DNA of 64,000 bases from Reticulitermes speratus (taxonomy: Eukaryota; Arthropoda; Insecta; Blattodea; Rhinotermitidae), in contig JAJKFL010000031.1 in assembly GCA_021186555.1 (NCBI GenBank), positions 22,579,452 to 22,643,451 on the forward strand, given 5' to 3'. The notes under the pieces are model-generated. The model made no database searches. It saw only the letters and a program-made list of their open reading frames with translations, and was not told the DNA's origin. Made by a program: the position numbers and the translations under genes. Positions 22,796 through 35,264 of the stretch are shown in pieces. Numbering within the stretch: position 1 is the stretch's first letter; the number at the start of each line of letters is the position of its first letter.

Positions 22796-23717
22796 CTTTA
22801 ATTGTGAAGAGTCATAAATCTGAAATAATTACTACCGTAGGGTCGCCTTCAGTTCGTGTTTGGAATATCTTTTGGTGAAGTCCTACAGTCGACTATTCTC
22901 ATCTACGTTTTTCTATGTTTTGTCAGTCTTTCTGGGTCCAAATTGAATCAGTATGAAAAATTAACTGCAATCTGTCTGTCCAATTCATCGTCGAAAAGCA
23001 TGTAAACATACTGAAATTTCCTTCAATAATGTGTGAAATGTAAAAAAAAAAAAAATAATTTTACCACCATCACCACCAAAAATTCATATATTGATACAAA
23101 TTACAACAATTAATTTCCTACTTTACAGAAAACATAATAGATCTCCACTACAAAGACAATTGACCCAATACTGCTTAGAGAGATAATCGATGTTGGCATT
23201 TAGAATCTTATGAAACACATAAATACACTGTACGGGCAAAATGCGGAGTTTTTAATGTTACAGCGGATGGTACACAAATAAAAGCCGAGCTTTCATGGGT
23301 CACGCAAAAACCGAATATACAAAAATGTCAGTGGATGTAGCATGATATGTGCTTAATTATCAAAAATAATATAATTACGTACGTATTACCGCCTCGAACT
23401 CGTACTTAGAACGTAACTGTGTCTGGTGCAAACATTCCGAGGTTTTCAAAAACAAATAACTCGAGCATGCAAACGTGATAAATACATCCCTAGGGTATAA
23501 AAACCCCAGTTGAACTTAGGGCACACCTTGACGAAAACCGTTTTAATGGCAGCCACAGAAATGTAATACAGACACAAATGAGAAACAAATTAGGGGACAT
23601 TTCAAAATCTGAACCTATATTATTCGTATTTTTGAAATATCATGCAAAAAAAGGCAATAGAATGCGCCGAAATTTTCTTGATAGATTTCCACTTACATCT
23701 GAACCTACCCTATTTTT
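22796..23717. other. No recognisable feature
   Basis: Includes a 13-bp A-run near 23043. Otherwise AT-rich. Confidence 0.4.
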
Positions 23718-23987
23718 GTGAAGGGCCCCGCAGCAGATGCTACGGACGCACCGCAGCCTTGAGGCTTATTGTGCAACCCTGTGATGAAGATGATAAAGTT
23801 TTTTTCGTTTTTCCGAGTAATGGAGCACCGGTGGAATAAAAATGACAAGGGAAAACCGAGGTACTCGGGGAAAACCTGTCCCAGTGCCACTTTGTCCACC
23901 ACACATCCCACATGGACTGACCCGGGATCAAACCCGGGTCTCCGCAGTGAGAGGCAGGCGACTAACCGCCTGAGCCATGGCACGGCC
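23718..23987 (-). mobile_element. tRNA-derived SINE, family A, copy 2
   Basis: Complete in minus orientation: GGCCGTGCCATGGCTCAGG head with A box, GGCGGTTAGTCGCC, a B box with one change (GGTTTGATCCCGGGTC), the body, and the GGGGCCCTTCACAAA end. It gives a good family consensus together with 63563-63834. Confidence 0.92.
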
Positions 23988-24734
23988 TGCACTTACCCTT
24001 ACTAGCTCTGTCCTTGTTTAGTAGTGTCAATGACAATAAGCCTGTCCTGTCATCTGTTAACAACTCCGGCTGATCTCAAAGCGAATTTATTAGCTCCAAT
24101 GAATATATATAAAGCAAACATACGTCCTTCTTCTAAAAGTGTTATTATGGAAGTATCAATACTTTGTGTGGGACTTACGTAGGAATGTCCATCGATATAG
24201 GATTTCATAACGGTATTGGAGGTGGTCATATCGATATCGAAACGCAATGTCGCTTTAAAAATTTTTACTTCCTCCCGTACCTACATAACTTCAGTCGTAA
24301 GCATCATTCGCCTATTTTGCTAGTTTCTGACTTGAAAATTCTAGTACATCATTTTACAATGTAGTGTAACCTTCTGCTATTATCTAATTTAAAAGTGTCT
24401 GCTTAGATGTCAGTGATAACATCGGGTGATATATCGTGGTCGGCTACTTATGTGTTCATTTTCCCATCGCTGAAACGGGGGAAAAATACAGGCTTGTCGC
24501 AGTCGTAGTAGCAGTAACGATAGTATTAAAAATGCTCATTCCCTGTTAGATTTATTCTCATTAGCGCATATTTTATTCCCGTTAATGAAAAAATCATTCC
24601 CTCTTGCTACGCCTATAATAAAGTGCATAAAGCGCAACTAGTAAACTACTACAGAAAACTTCAAGAGCGACTCAGACAAGCATTTATGTGCAAGATAACA
24701 GGTGCAGTCGTCCCTGTGCATGCTGTGAAGTCAT
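23988..24734. other. No recognisable feature
   Basis: Two TATCGAT motifs near 24190-24240 are not accompanied by other promoter signals. Confidence 0.4.
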
Positions 24735-24975
24735 ATGGGGGGTGGAGGTACAGCTCCACTTACTCTTAATCTCGGCACTAGACAGAGGTTGATGTTCAAT
24801 CCCACGCCCCTGCCGCTTTACCCTTGGGAGATGCCGGTACGCCGTTGATACAAGGTCGTGTAGCTCCAGACCCAGTTTCTACGCAGTGGGGAAGAGACAA
24901 ATATCTTGCCCCTGCCGGGAATCGAACCACAATTCCTCGGTTGTCCATGCCGTAGTGTAGTCAGTTTTCACTAAC
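24735..24975 (-). mobile_element. SINE family G, copy 3
   Basis: Minus strand: head with B box GTGGTTCGATTCCCGGCAGG, then GTACCGGCATCTCCCAAGGG, TCTAGTGCCGAGATTAAG and the end GGAGCTGTACCTCCACC. It is the best copy for the 3' half of the family. Confidence 0.75.
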
Positions 24976-26502
24976 CCACTTCCACGAATTAACAAAGTTT
25001 ACTAAACTGGTCAATTTTAATTCGTTTTGAATACACCATTCATGAACGCATAGTCGTTTTCGTGTTCGCCTGGAAGACGAGAAAGATCGTTGGCCACAAA
25101 ACGTCTACGACACACAATGAGTTTCGCAAGACACACGTGTGGCTGATGTACGGGTACCACCTAACCAGTACTGCAAGTGGTTGTAAAATTCCAGCGTTGG
25201 CTTACCACCGAATGAGTGGGTTAATCGACAACTCTTCACAACTCTCTAACACTTAAAAATAAGAGAAGAGCTAAAGGAATTTGATGAGGCAAAACAGATA
25301 GTGCATAAATCCGAAATCCAAGATTTTTGGGTGTGTTTTTTACTGCTCCGTGGTTGATACATCTTACGAAGCTGATACCATCTTCACGTAGCCCACAATA
25401 TTCTGCCTAGGACACCACGAAATTCAGCAATAAGTAGATAAATATATGTTAAATTTATATCGCTATCGAATATTTTATGCCATATATGTCGTATTGATTT
25501 ATCGCTGTAGCATGACATCCATAATTTTTTCATGTTTCTTCTCTCAATAATTGGTCTCCTTGCTAGGAAACATAGACCTCAATACTGGTTTCAATATTTA
25601 GCATTTTGTTCCAAAACATATGCTGATAAATTATAGTTGCGCCCAGAAATACACTACAACAATAAAATCAACGCAGTAGGAACACAGACAAATGAAGAAC
25701 ATGTCGTCATCTCAAATACTACATTAATATATTAAAATTTGCATTACCCCATATAGAATAAACTTTCATATTACAGGATACGTAACTTACCGACTCTCTG
25801 GCTACAGCTCCAAACAACTCTCCATAAATAGAACTTGCACACCAGTTTAGACTACAAACTTATCAGTTTCCTCTAATATTTTAACGTTTTAATCAATAGC
25901 GTATTTATACACACTACGAACAGCGCTGTCTTGAATAAACCAGGTGTCCCCCCCCTTTTTTTTTAACCACGATATTGTCGTGAATTTCATTATGTTTTAC
26001 ATGCTACATTTAGCATCAGAACGTACCCGATGATTCCTAGAAGTCTAAATATGTTGAAGCGATATCTTTAATAAAGATTATAGCATGGTTTTATTAATCC
26101 ACAATAAATTAAGCTTACGCATTTGAGCGGGTTTCCTTTGGATTCTACCACGCTAATCCACTTGTTGCCAACACCGTTACTGCACAGTCAGTACCACATG
26201 AAATGTCAACACTAAAGTGTTAATAGATGATACAGAAATGCTAAATAGAGTACTGTTAAATAAACTAATGCACAACATGACTCAAACCATGCGAACCGTA
26301 GACAAATGTTTGGATATTTTGATTACAGAAACATTCCAACGTAACAGATATTTTTGACATTAAATTGGGTTCATCAGATCACAATTTCTTACGTCAGTCA
26401 TGTTGTTATTGCAGGTTATCATAAATTAAAAAATACATATCGTGGCGTCAAATGGCACAGTTTTCATTCAATGTTCGTAAAAATCGGATAAATGTGTAAG
26501 CC
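24976..26502. other. No recognisable feature
   Basis: Contains a C8/T9 homopolymer junction near 25948-25965. Confidence 0.4.
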
Positions 26503-26602
26503 TTGCATGGTGGATAACTAAGGCTACAGACATATTCAGAATATGAGATACTTAATGCTTTTCCACAGCAACAATGCTTATGCGAAAGCACCTCAATGTT
26601 AC
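26503..26602 (-). repeat. Dispersed repeat I, copy 1
   Basis: The reverse complement of this 100-bp block matches 61889-61985 closely, sharing TAACATTGAGG, TTCGCATAA, CATATTCTGA and TGTAGCCTTAGTTATCCA. Family identity is unknown. Confidence 0.8.
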
Positions 26603-27722
26603 GCCATTAGAATTATCTCTTTACAATTCAAAATTTTATGCTCTTACGTTGAAATAACAATAAACTTGCAGTACATAACAGAAGTATAGAATTACACGTA
26701 ACATGTTGCATAAAATAGCAACGCTTAGCTTTCTGAACTGTACAAATGATGAAGAAAAATCGTGTGGAGGAGGGATTTGTAGTGTGTTAAACCCTCCTGC
26801 ATACCATGCGCTTTATTAATTACCAGGTAAAAAACGTTAAAATAAATGCTAATTGTAATTCATTAGAATGCACTACATGTTTGACATTCCTGGCCTTTGA
26901 ACTTACAGAATAAATTTTAAAATACATCCTATCTCTCGGAGTAGATATATATTTCCAGCTGGCAATAAATCTATCAGTTTTTTTAAATTAAACTCGCTCT
27001 CTGCAATTTAAAATATACTGATAACAGTCGCATATTTTGTGATAGTTATCAAATTCCAGCATTTTATTATACGAGTATGTGGGCATGTATAAAATTATTC
27101 TTATAACGAAAATACATAACGGAATCACAATAAGATGTCTTCATAAGATACAGTGAACTGTTCTAATTATGTTCCTTTCGTTGAATTACAAATAACAGTC
27201 TTTCAGGCTCCAATGTACTATGAGTATGAAAAGTTCATGGAAGTGCAAACAGAAATCAATACCGCTTATCCGATTGTGAAAAGAAATCGTTATGCATGAT
27301 TAGCTGCACAAATTTCTGAACATCAGCCGTAGAATAGACGCGAACTATTAATTAATAACCTGGATTGATTTCACTGTTCGATGGTATTGAGCACCATGTC
27401 CTCCTGCTGCTGGATAAACGGGTACTTTAATTTACGATCAGTTAATAACGTAGGAATCTCGCCGGCCATAATTGGTAATGATAATAAAGCTACCTTTGAC
27501 TTCACGTTTCGTCTGAATCATTTAAGCTGCTACATTTCACTTGGGCAATCAATGCCCAGCATTTTGATTGCGAGACAGAGAAAGCAGTTATGAATTTATA
27601 TATGCTTATAGTTCATCAACAGGATACGCCTAAGAAGATATAACTCACGGCTTACCCCAGAATAAGTACTTTATTAAACTTAGGAAAGGCAGACTGGACC
27701 AAAATTGAAATAGCAATACTTA
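26603..27722. other. No recognisable feature
   Basis: AT-rich with short frames only. Confidence 0.4.
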
Positions 27723-27868
27723 TCCCGCCGACGGCATGGATGTCTGTGTCTTGTGAGTGTTGTGTGTCGTCAGGAAGAGGTCTCTGCCTCGGGCTGATCA
27801 CTCGTCCAGAGGAGTCCTACCGAGTGTGGTGTGTCTGAGTGTGAGCTCTTGCGCCAGGAAAAAAAATT
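27723..27868 (+). mobile_element. SINE family B, copy 2 (5' and 3' truncated)
   Basis: It starts just after the B box (CCCGCCGACGGCATGGATGT), runs through GTCTTGTGAGTGTTGTGTG and CTCGTCCAGAGGAGTCCTAC, and ends in an A-run near 27860. The CCTCGAAAAATGAGG block is missing. Confidence 0.85.
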
Positions 27869-29008
27869 CTTCATAGGTGGCTTCTGTATCCTTATTTAGG
27901 TAGAACATACATTGACTTTAGACTTATAGACGATAATAGTGTGCCGAGGACAATATTAGAATCAAAAATTAAGAAATAAAAGGAGGATGAAAAATTACAT
28001 ATAGGCGATATTGCCTATTTTGCTACTGATTAAACTTTTCTATTGTTCATTTAACATTGTTTCTGTCCTATAAGTAAGAAGAATGAGAAGGGTGAGACAA
28101 CAGCATCCAAGGCAAAATGAGAAATTCACAGTTTAGAGTTTTTTAATCCGGAATGCTCAAAGAGGTGATGCGGTAAAGCTAGGCGCAGATGCAAAGATGA
28201 CTTTAAAAAGATCTGCGAGGAATAGGGTACGGTGCTGGGAAATGAATGAAACTAACTTTGGATATCTCTGAATAAGGTCATAAAATTTATAGTTCCTTAA
28301 AAAAGGGGGATATGTTGATCAGCTCCGTCACATGTGGGTCCCTGTCACCATGGCTTGGTGCATCGTCAGATTACGGATGGAGAAAACGGCTTTCAGATAT
28401 GGAGGGTAGCTTCGAATATACTGAATAAGCAGTAGCGGACAGCCGACAAGGGGTGGTCCTCAACCTTTGGGTTTGGGCAAGAGGCTAAAATCAACTCGCG
28501 GCAAAAAAAACCTGACAAGTTACGAAAAGGAACACACAGCCCACGGGTTTTGGTAAGGAAGCCTGCACACTGTCAACAGAGATGAGAACATTAACAATAA
28601 TGTAAAGTAAAACTAGGAATGTCAGAAAACTCATCGCGCCCCTTTAAGTCACAGCGGAGGAGCGATACATAAGCAGGGAATCGATCCAATTGTTTCCATT
28701 TGAGGCATAAAGAGGCAGGGAACTTTCTGAAGACAGCTCGAACCCCCTAGGCTGCATCTACGCACAAGAAAGTTGGTTATGAGTTCTCTACAGGAACGCG
28801 TTCTTATGTACTTCACAAAGCTTACTCGCTATTATTTAGGCCAAATATCCATGTCTCTTCTACAAGAATGTGAAGCCCATTCCCTCACCCCGAGGGGAGA
28901 TGTTTGAAATGTTTGAGAAGAAGGCGCTGAGGAATATATAGCATATAGACTTAAGAAATAGGGCAATAAAACAACTGAAATAAACGTATATATGAGGAGC
29001 TGAAGTCA
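27869..29008. other. No recognisable feature
   Basis: Somewhat higher GC around 28350-28800. No match recognised. Confidence 0.4.
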
Positions 29009-29106
29009 AAACCAACAAATGGATAAGATTATTAACAAGAGTAAGATGTATTTTCAAATCATACATACGTTTCGGCAAGTAAATTGCCATCCTCAGGGGG
29101 TATTTA
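29009..29106 (-). repeat. Partial foldback-family end with hammerhead-like motif
   Basis: The AAAACCAACAAAT end motif at 29010 is followed, as in the elements at 16971 and 41334, by about 50 bp and then the minus-strand hammerhead-like module. No opposite arm was found. Confidence 0.65.
29065..29100 (-). ncRNA. Hammerhead ribozyme-like motif
   Basis: Minus strand: CTGAGGA (29090-29096), extra T, stem II GGCAA-TTTAC-TTGCC, GAAAC (29069-29073), a GTAT loop, then GTA. Stem II differs from the other copies at paired positions yet still pairs. Helix I pairs poorly here. Confidence 0.55.
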
Positions 29107-29194
29107 TCAAGAAACTTCAAGTACTTATTGCATTCAAATACACTATTGTTGGTTTTACAGTAGAAATATTTACGCAGCTCACAATATTGAAATA

Positions 29195-29310
29195 TTGTAT
29201 AGTGTAACACTTCGTCGTACACGTAACGCAATTTCTATCAGACTACACGGCGTCACGTCGCAGAAGATAGTAATCCTTATAGTCACTGTTCTGAGAATCT
29301 CAGACCTCGA
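29195..29310 (+). repeat. Family F repeat, single arm
   Basis: The run beginning CAGACTACACGGCGTCACGT, then CGCAGAAGATAG, matches the minus-strand copy at 30050-30165. Confidence 0.55.
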
Positions 29311-30049
29311 TACCCTTCATAATAACACCATAGTATCTCGTCAGCCGTTCCACACAGCCTATTAATTAAGAATTTGCACTGCTATCATTCTGTTTGTTCT
29401 CACATACCAGGAATTAATTAAAACTGCTGCACGCAACATTTCTATGTTTATAAGCTATAAGGAATGTTGCTTGTTTCTGCCTTGAAGTACTTTACATAAG
29501 ACCTAATATTTTAATCATTGTCGCTGTCTTACGTCGTTACCTCAAATGATTTCACTCGTACATTCCAAAAGAAACCCGAATGTGTTCGCAGCTGTATTTG
29601 ATAGACGAGTATTGTACAGGCTTACACTGAATTATGCCAGCTTAAAATCCCTGCTACATAATTTCACAGCCGTAAAATACTAAAAATTTTATCGTTACCT
29701 ATATTTTTGGAAAAGAAATGAATGTTTCTTATATTCAACTAATGGACGGATGTCTGTTTAGTTGCATTAAATGTGATGGGATTATTTTAAATATTCTTTA
29801 AAAGTACTAAATATGAGTAAGTTGCCACACACATATTGTCCAACAAAATATATCTATGCGCCTTTAGGATAGAAAAATTTACCCTTCATACGAAGCTTAC
29901 AGCTCGGTGAAAAGAACTTTAGACGGACGTTAAGCATTTGAGATATAATCTTAAACATTTGGGAAGAGAAAGCAGAATGCGGATCAGATATCATATACAT
30001 TATACATATACACACTATGAACACAGGTTTTCGTGTAATTAAATACATA
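29311..30049. other. No recognisable feature
   Basis: AT-rich spacer between two family F arms that lie in opposite orientation. Confidence 0.4.
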
Positions 30050-30165
30050 TTTAAGGATGCTGTCTTCTAGGATGTGACTCCTTGTAGTCTGGTAGAATTG
30101 CACCAACGTTTCAGAGAAATTTGCTACTTCCGTCTTCTACTCTGATGTTGGAAGCAGCAAGTTCC
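30050..30165 (-). repeat. Family F repeat, minus orientation
   Basis: Minus strand: GAAGACGGAAGTAGC, CTCTGAAACGTTGGTGC, TTCTACCAGACTAC, then GTCACATCCTAGAAGACAGC. With 29195-29310 it could form a loose 950-bp inverted pair. Confidence 0.6.
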
Positions 30166-30913
30166 AAGAAAAGTCGGCAAATTTCTAACAGATTAAATCG
30201 CATGACCGCCTATAAAATAACAATATTCATAATTAAGGCGTGTGGTTATCTGACATAACTGAAATTCTTTCTGTTCAGAATTACTTCGTAATTCCACGTG
30301 ATTGTGGCACCGACAAATGTGTAAGTGCAGGCCTTTGGTGTTTATAAAGGAAAAACTAAAACAATGCAGAATGCAACATCTTTCCCCATATAGGGGTAAA
30401 ATGTAACCACACATGAGGCAAGATATTATCATTTAATACATGCACGTCATAGAGATAAAAGTGCCTTCCTCTTTCTAGATAACATAAGTTGCCTGAAGGT
30501 AGGATTAACATTCAAAACATTATGCTCTCATGCATTATGTTCCTCAGCGGGAGGATCTCTGAATATTTCGCTACACTTCATACGAGACTCAGCATTTTTC
30601 TTTGAGGCCGTTCTTTCTTTAGCTGCCCTGTTGTTCAATACACTTGGAACTCACCCTTATTTTCTCTACTGCATCAGTTTTACCTGCGAAGGCGAAATTT
30701 TATTTCACGTGTAATGCCATTTTTTCCTGATAAATTTACCACTGCATGGGAAACAGCCTCAATTATCACGAAGAAAGAGTTGCTGCAGACGTTGTGAAAG
30801 CTTTGAGAGAAACAACTAAAGCGTCAGCGCGTTTTTGACAGAAATAAAACTTTATCTCGAACCTTTCCCGCCTTTCTGTTCAGGTCAATTAGAATGTTGC
30901 AAACACAAGAGAA
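30166..30913. other. No recognisable feature
   Basis: It may include further decayed flank of the adjacent transposon. Confidence 0.35.
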
Positions 30914-31500
30914 AATTTCATTCGTAGATGAATCTTCATCAACCTGGCGAGTAGCATACTCTAGAACCGCACTCTGGTGATCGTAAACCTTATCTGTGAT
31001 TCAGGCTGCTGTGAAATCATCCTCGGTGAACAAGCCGTCATCGAAATGCATGTTTTTCTGACTAGCTGAAGCCAGACATGGCGTTTATATTGCTGCAGCC
31101 TTGCAGAAAACAGTGCCATGGAGCTTGTAAATCGACATCTCCTTTATCACGTTACCAGGATATGTGTACATGTAGTTTTCATCAACTTTACTGTTACATG
31201 CTCTTAGAGATCCGAAAGAGTTCCTATCTCATAGCTGCAGAGCTGTGGCAGCAGTAGGGTGGAAGACTGATAACTACAGGAGTTTGACTGCGGCTAGAGA
31301 ACTGTGAGATGGGTAATCGTCCACTATGAGGGTAATAGGGTTTCTTCAGACGCTTTCTTTTCTTCAGACATATTCCCACTTCTGCTGTTCCCAGCAAAAG
31401 TCAGTTACGACCAAAGATTAAAAACAGGAGGAACGTAATTTGAAGAATGATTAACTGCACGCATTACGGTTGAAGTTTTCACTTATTCGCCATTGGTCTA
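30914..31500 (-). pseudogene. Decayed pogo/Tigger-like transposase
   Basis: The minus strand reads, in order and across several frames: YVPPVF; LIVDDYPSHSSLAAVKL, which matches the LxDNHxSH segment around the second catalytic Asp of pogo DDE enzymes; HPGNVIKEMSIYKL, the 'HPG' segment after the catalytic core; and HFDDGLFTEDDFTAA with ITDKVYDHQSAVLEYATRQVDE, the acidic C-terminal part. Such transposases cut and paste Tc1/mariner-superfamily DNA elements into TA sites. Stops and frameshifts interrupt every block, and the N-terminal DNA-binding domains were not found. The copy is an old, incomplete fossil. The second Asp is in VDD rather than LDN, and other catalytic residues could not be placed. 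Confidence 0.75.
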
Positions 31501-33022
31501 TCGACCACCGCTGTTTTGGCTTAATTTCGACTGACTGTAGACCCCTCTGCACTAAAAATTCTTTTCAAAATAAATCGATTTGCTCGGAAAATCGTAGAAA
31601 TGCATCACTGAGGCCATGGGCCTGCATAACGCTTTTTTGCTTCTGATTTCCCAAGCAAAATCTCAGGATGTCGTCGCAGTCGCTAATTCCAATAAAAAGC
31701 ATAAAGAATCGGGCATTTTTAAACAACTGCTTCCAATGATGTATTCTTTATCTATTGTGATAAAATGGCCCTGAGCTTTTTCTTCGCATTGACGATGACC
31801 ATACTGACTGCAAGTGTCAAATTACAGCGTAAGTGTAATTTTAATACAGAAAACCACTTATCTGTGGCAGACTGCTACCATTCTGTTTGGTGTACCCTTT
31901 ACTACTATTAAACCTAGGTATAAATCTGCTGTTGTTTATGAACGCTATTCATCTAACGAGTTATAACATCATGCATTTAGTGTTCGTTGGTTCATTGCAA
32001 ATGGCACTAACAGATATATTTTTAGCAAAATTGCTTTCACTAGTCCATCGAACTCTACGTTTGGTACTGTACTTGTTTCTTAACTGCTAAAATGTGTGTG
32101 ACATATGTTTGTGTACCACAAAGCATTGTCTGGGCTTGAAATATAAAAAAACAGTTTTCCATAAATGATAAAATCCATTTTTATCAAACTTTCTATATCG
32201 TAGTTACAGACTTTCCCTTCTGAGTCCAATGTAAGTTTAGTGTTGTTGGATCACTCGCACCCAACGAATCCCAAGTTTCTTTAATCAAATGGGAAAAGAT
32301 GGTACGCGCATCGCCCTGCACAGTAATTGAGGTGCCACCAACTTGCCCCGAAACCCGACGGCCACAACGCCCCAGTGACACTATTTCACAGAATACGAGT
32401 AAACGATTTTAGTGACGCTCCGCAGGTGTGGGAATGCTCCTAACAATAGAAATACAAGGACGCAGCACATCAGCTATGTAAGATTACAGACTCCAGAGCC
32501 TGTGACTAAGGTCAGATGCGTTGTGTCGTATTTTATTTCATTTTGTGCACCCTGGAAACTACCAGTGTTAATTAGAATACACTCTAATATTCCTATGGTT
32601 TTTATGCATGTGTGTATGTGTGTGAGAGAGACATAAAGATAGAGAAAGAGAGGTACAGATAATGAACATTTCTTTTGAATTCGCCAGATATTAGAGAAGA
32701 AACTGAAATACGATGGTTTCCAAGTTTAAATTTAATTTGCATCCTATTTAAACTAATCACATTAATTAAAATTGAGACAGAAATATATAGCTAATGATTG
32801 CTTCATTCAAGGCGATGCCGAAGCAGCGGTATTTCTTGAGAGAAACTGTTAAGAAGTGCGCATCGTAATGATGAGGTTGACATTAAGACAGGCAAGGGTT
32901 TAAACTGTACTGTTCTAACATCCGATTCAACCCTCGGCAAATTCAAGCTCAAAAATTGTTTTCAGAAAGAAATGTGTTTCGTAACACAAATAGATTACTC
33001 AGAAATAGTTACTGTTAATGAG
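31501..33022. other. Unassigned
   Basis: The first 100-200 bp may continue the transposase remnant. From 32600 there is GAGA-rich simple sequence, and nothing else was recognised. Confidence 0.35.
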
Positions 33023-33290
33023 GAATTTATTTATTTATTTTCTTCGTTCATTTACGACGCTGTCAGTACCTCAGACTATGTAGCGTCCAACGATACGTAA
33101 CAAATTTAATTGGATGCGGGGGAAAGCAGTCGTAGCGAAATTTGGGATAATTTACCGGCATGTTCTTGGAAGGAGTAAGCAAATCCACGGAAGTATGAAT
33201 TAGGACAGCGTAACTCGGGACTGGGATTTTAATCTGGAACCCCCAGAGTATGCGGCAGGTGTGATAACCACTTAACCGGGACTTTCTGTG
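33023..33290 (-). mobile_element. tRNA-derived SINE, family H
   Basis: Minus strand: a tRNA-like head with GGTTAAGTGGTTATCACACC and B-box-like GGTTCCAGATTAAAATCCC, then CCGGTAAATTATCCC, GCGTCGTAAATGAACGAAG and an (AAAT)n tail near 33025-33045. It is the only clear copy of this family in the window. Confidence 0.7.
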
Positions 33291-34050
33291 TAAGTCACAT
33301 ACTTCATGAATACTTATAAGAAAGGAATTTGCATTTAAATTGGGTATGCACTGCTTTATTATGACATGAAATAGATTAACAAAGCTGTAACGTTGTTGGC
33401 TATTTCACCTCACACAATTATCTACGAGCCCTCCCTAATCATTCTCGCTTCAGTACGTTATTTTATAAGATTAACAACAGAAAAATGTGCAGCCGAGCCG
33501 AAAGCCCTCTTCTTTCCGTATTTTTCACTTAGAAAATCGCCCGACTACTGGACACAACATAATCAAAGACGATTAGAAATGTCAGTACAAAGACCAATAA
33601 TTAATGCATTTGTTAGTTAGTTCAGTATTTTTTAGTATATATATCTTACTTATACAGTGCTACTGCTTTCTGTTTGAGCCTTAGCCTATACGCTTCAAAA
33701 TTTACAGGTGTATGCTATTTCGGATTAAATATTATTAAGAATTAAGAATAAATTAGTTATTTAGTAGAGCAGACATAAATTAATATAAATATTTGGTGTA
33801 TATAATAATAGTTACATAAATAAATACCTCAGTAATTGAAGTTTCAGCCGTGGATCATACCGTAGCAATTGCTCGGGAGCCCGTGCGCAAGTTTCTAGTA
33901 CACACGCTTATTTTATTGCTCCTTTCTGTATTACATTATGCTCACAGCAAACAGTTCCTTCAATTTGAAACGAAAGAAATTTAGTGACGTAACCAGTAGT
34001 GTCGGAAGAAACAGACCTGTCGTATTTCTAAACACTGACGAAACCTATGT
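33291..34050. other. No recognisable feature
   Basis: AT-rich sequence. Confidence 0.4.
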
Positions 34051-34315
34051 AGGTAATGCAATCCTTGTACAGGCCTGACAGATCCTGAGGGTTCCAGGAG
34101 GTTGAGGCTCCCAGATTTCAAGACAATCGTGGTGGTAAGGTTGTCCCCCCTACACACCGGCCGCCTTTACCCCCCAGGAAATATTCCTGGTACTCATTTC
34201 TGTTAGAGGCTGAGTGCGGCCGGAAGAATTATGTCAATGAAAAATTTCATCGGGAATCGAACCGGCGACTTTCCGGCTTGTAGCGCAGTGCCTCAACCAA
34301 CTGCGCCACCGCGTT
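34051..34315 (-). mobile_element. tRNA-derived SINE, family C, copy 2
   Basis: Minus strand: head GGTGGCGCAGTTGGTTGAGG, B box CGGTTCGATTCCCG, body with CCTGGGGGGTAAAGGCGG, and tail GGATTGCATTACCT. About 20 bp of the body (GGCACATGAAGG) is lost compared with 15594-15904. Confidence 0.92.
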
Positions 34316-35264
34316 TCCAATTTCTCACTGAATCCGTAACGACGTCCTGTGGAACCCAAGGGTTCCATGAAACGCTGCTTGGGAAACACTGTTCTTGTGT
34401 CTTCGTTGAAACGTAGGTACTTGGTCATCTAGTCAAGAAATTTTCCACTTCTAAAAAACACGAATGTCCCTCGTAGTGTTCGAAGCAGCTCGCCATCTGA
34501 CACTATCCACTCCACGTTTTCATGTTAGTCGTCTTATAATATTCGTTTTAATGTTTTCCATTGTCTACAAACAGGTCTCTTCCCTTTAGATTTTACTGCT
34601 GAAATCAGTACCCAGTTTTCACCCATTCGTGCTGCATGAACTGCACACTTCTTCCTCATTTATCTAACTTCCTGTCATAAATACTTCAACGACACACGCC
34701 GTTATATAATATTATCGTTAAGCTAAACATACTGCAGTACTTTTATTCCCAAAAGATTATTTAACACTTTTTTGAGGAGGGTTACGACATAAATATTTTG
34801 AAGAATATATTCTTCCTTCCGACTTGAAAATCTTATTTTATTTAAATCTAATACGCTTTTCAAATTAAGCTGAATTTCTATGCTTCATAATTAGTAGTAT
34901 CAAGTTGCAAACTACTGTGTCAAGAGCACTGTAAAGTTTTCACGATCGTTGTTGTTAACCAAGTTGGATTCATTTGTTAATCAGAGGAGAATGCTGTCTG
35001 TTATATTCGAGACTTCTCGATCAAGTCCGTTTTTGTCTCGGGAACTGGAATAATGACGACTAAGAGATATGGCTGCAAGCAAATTCGAATTACCGAACAA
35101 ACGGCATCAAAATTAAAGGATAAATTTGCCTAACTAGTTTAAAAAAATTCCGTTCGTGTGTTGATTCAGTGCTATCGATTACACATAATCAAGTGCATAT
35201 TTAATTAACATGAAGTATGTAGAATTATGTTCAATAGTCGATTCCTATACCCTCCACGTGCAAT
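34316..35264. other. No recognisable feature
   Basis: AT-rich sequence. Confidence 0.4.

Noticed and set aside
24185..24245. TATCGAT motifs as a second DRE promoter
   Set aside because: No TATA box, GC island or splice donor nearby; the motifs are short enough to occur by chance.
28860..29231. 123-codon minus-strand frame
   Set aside because: It reads through the hammerhead-like repeat module and has no domain.
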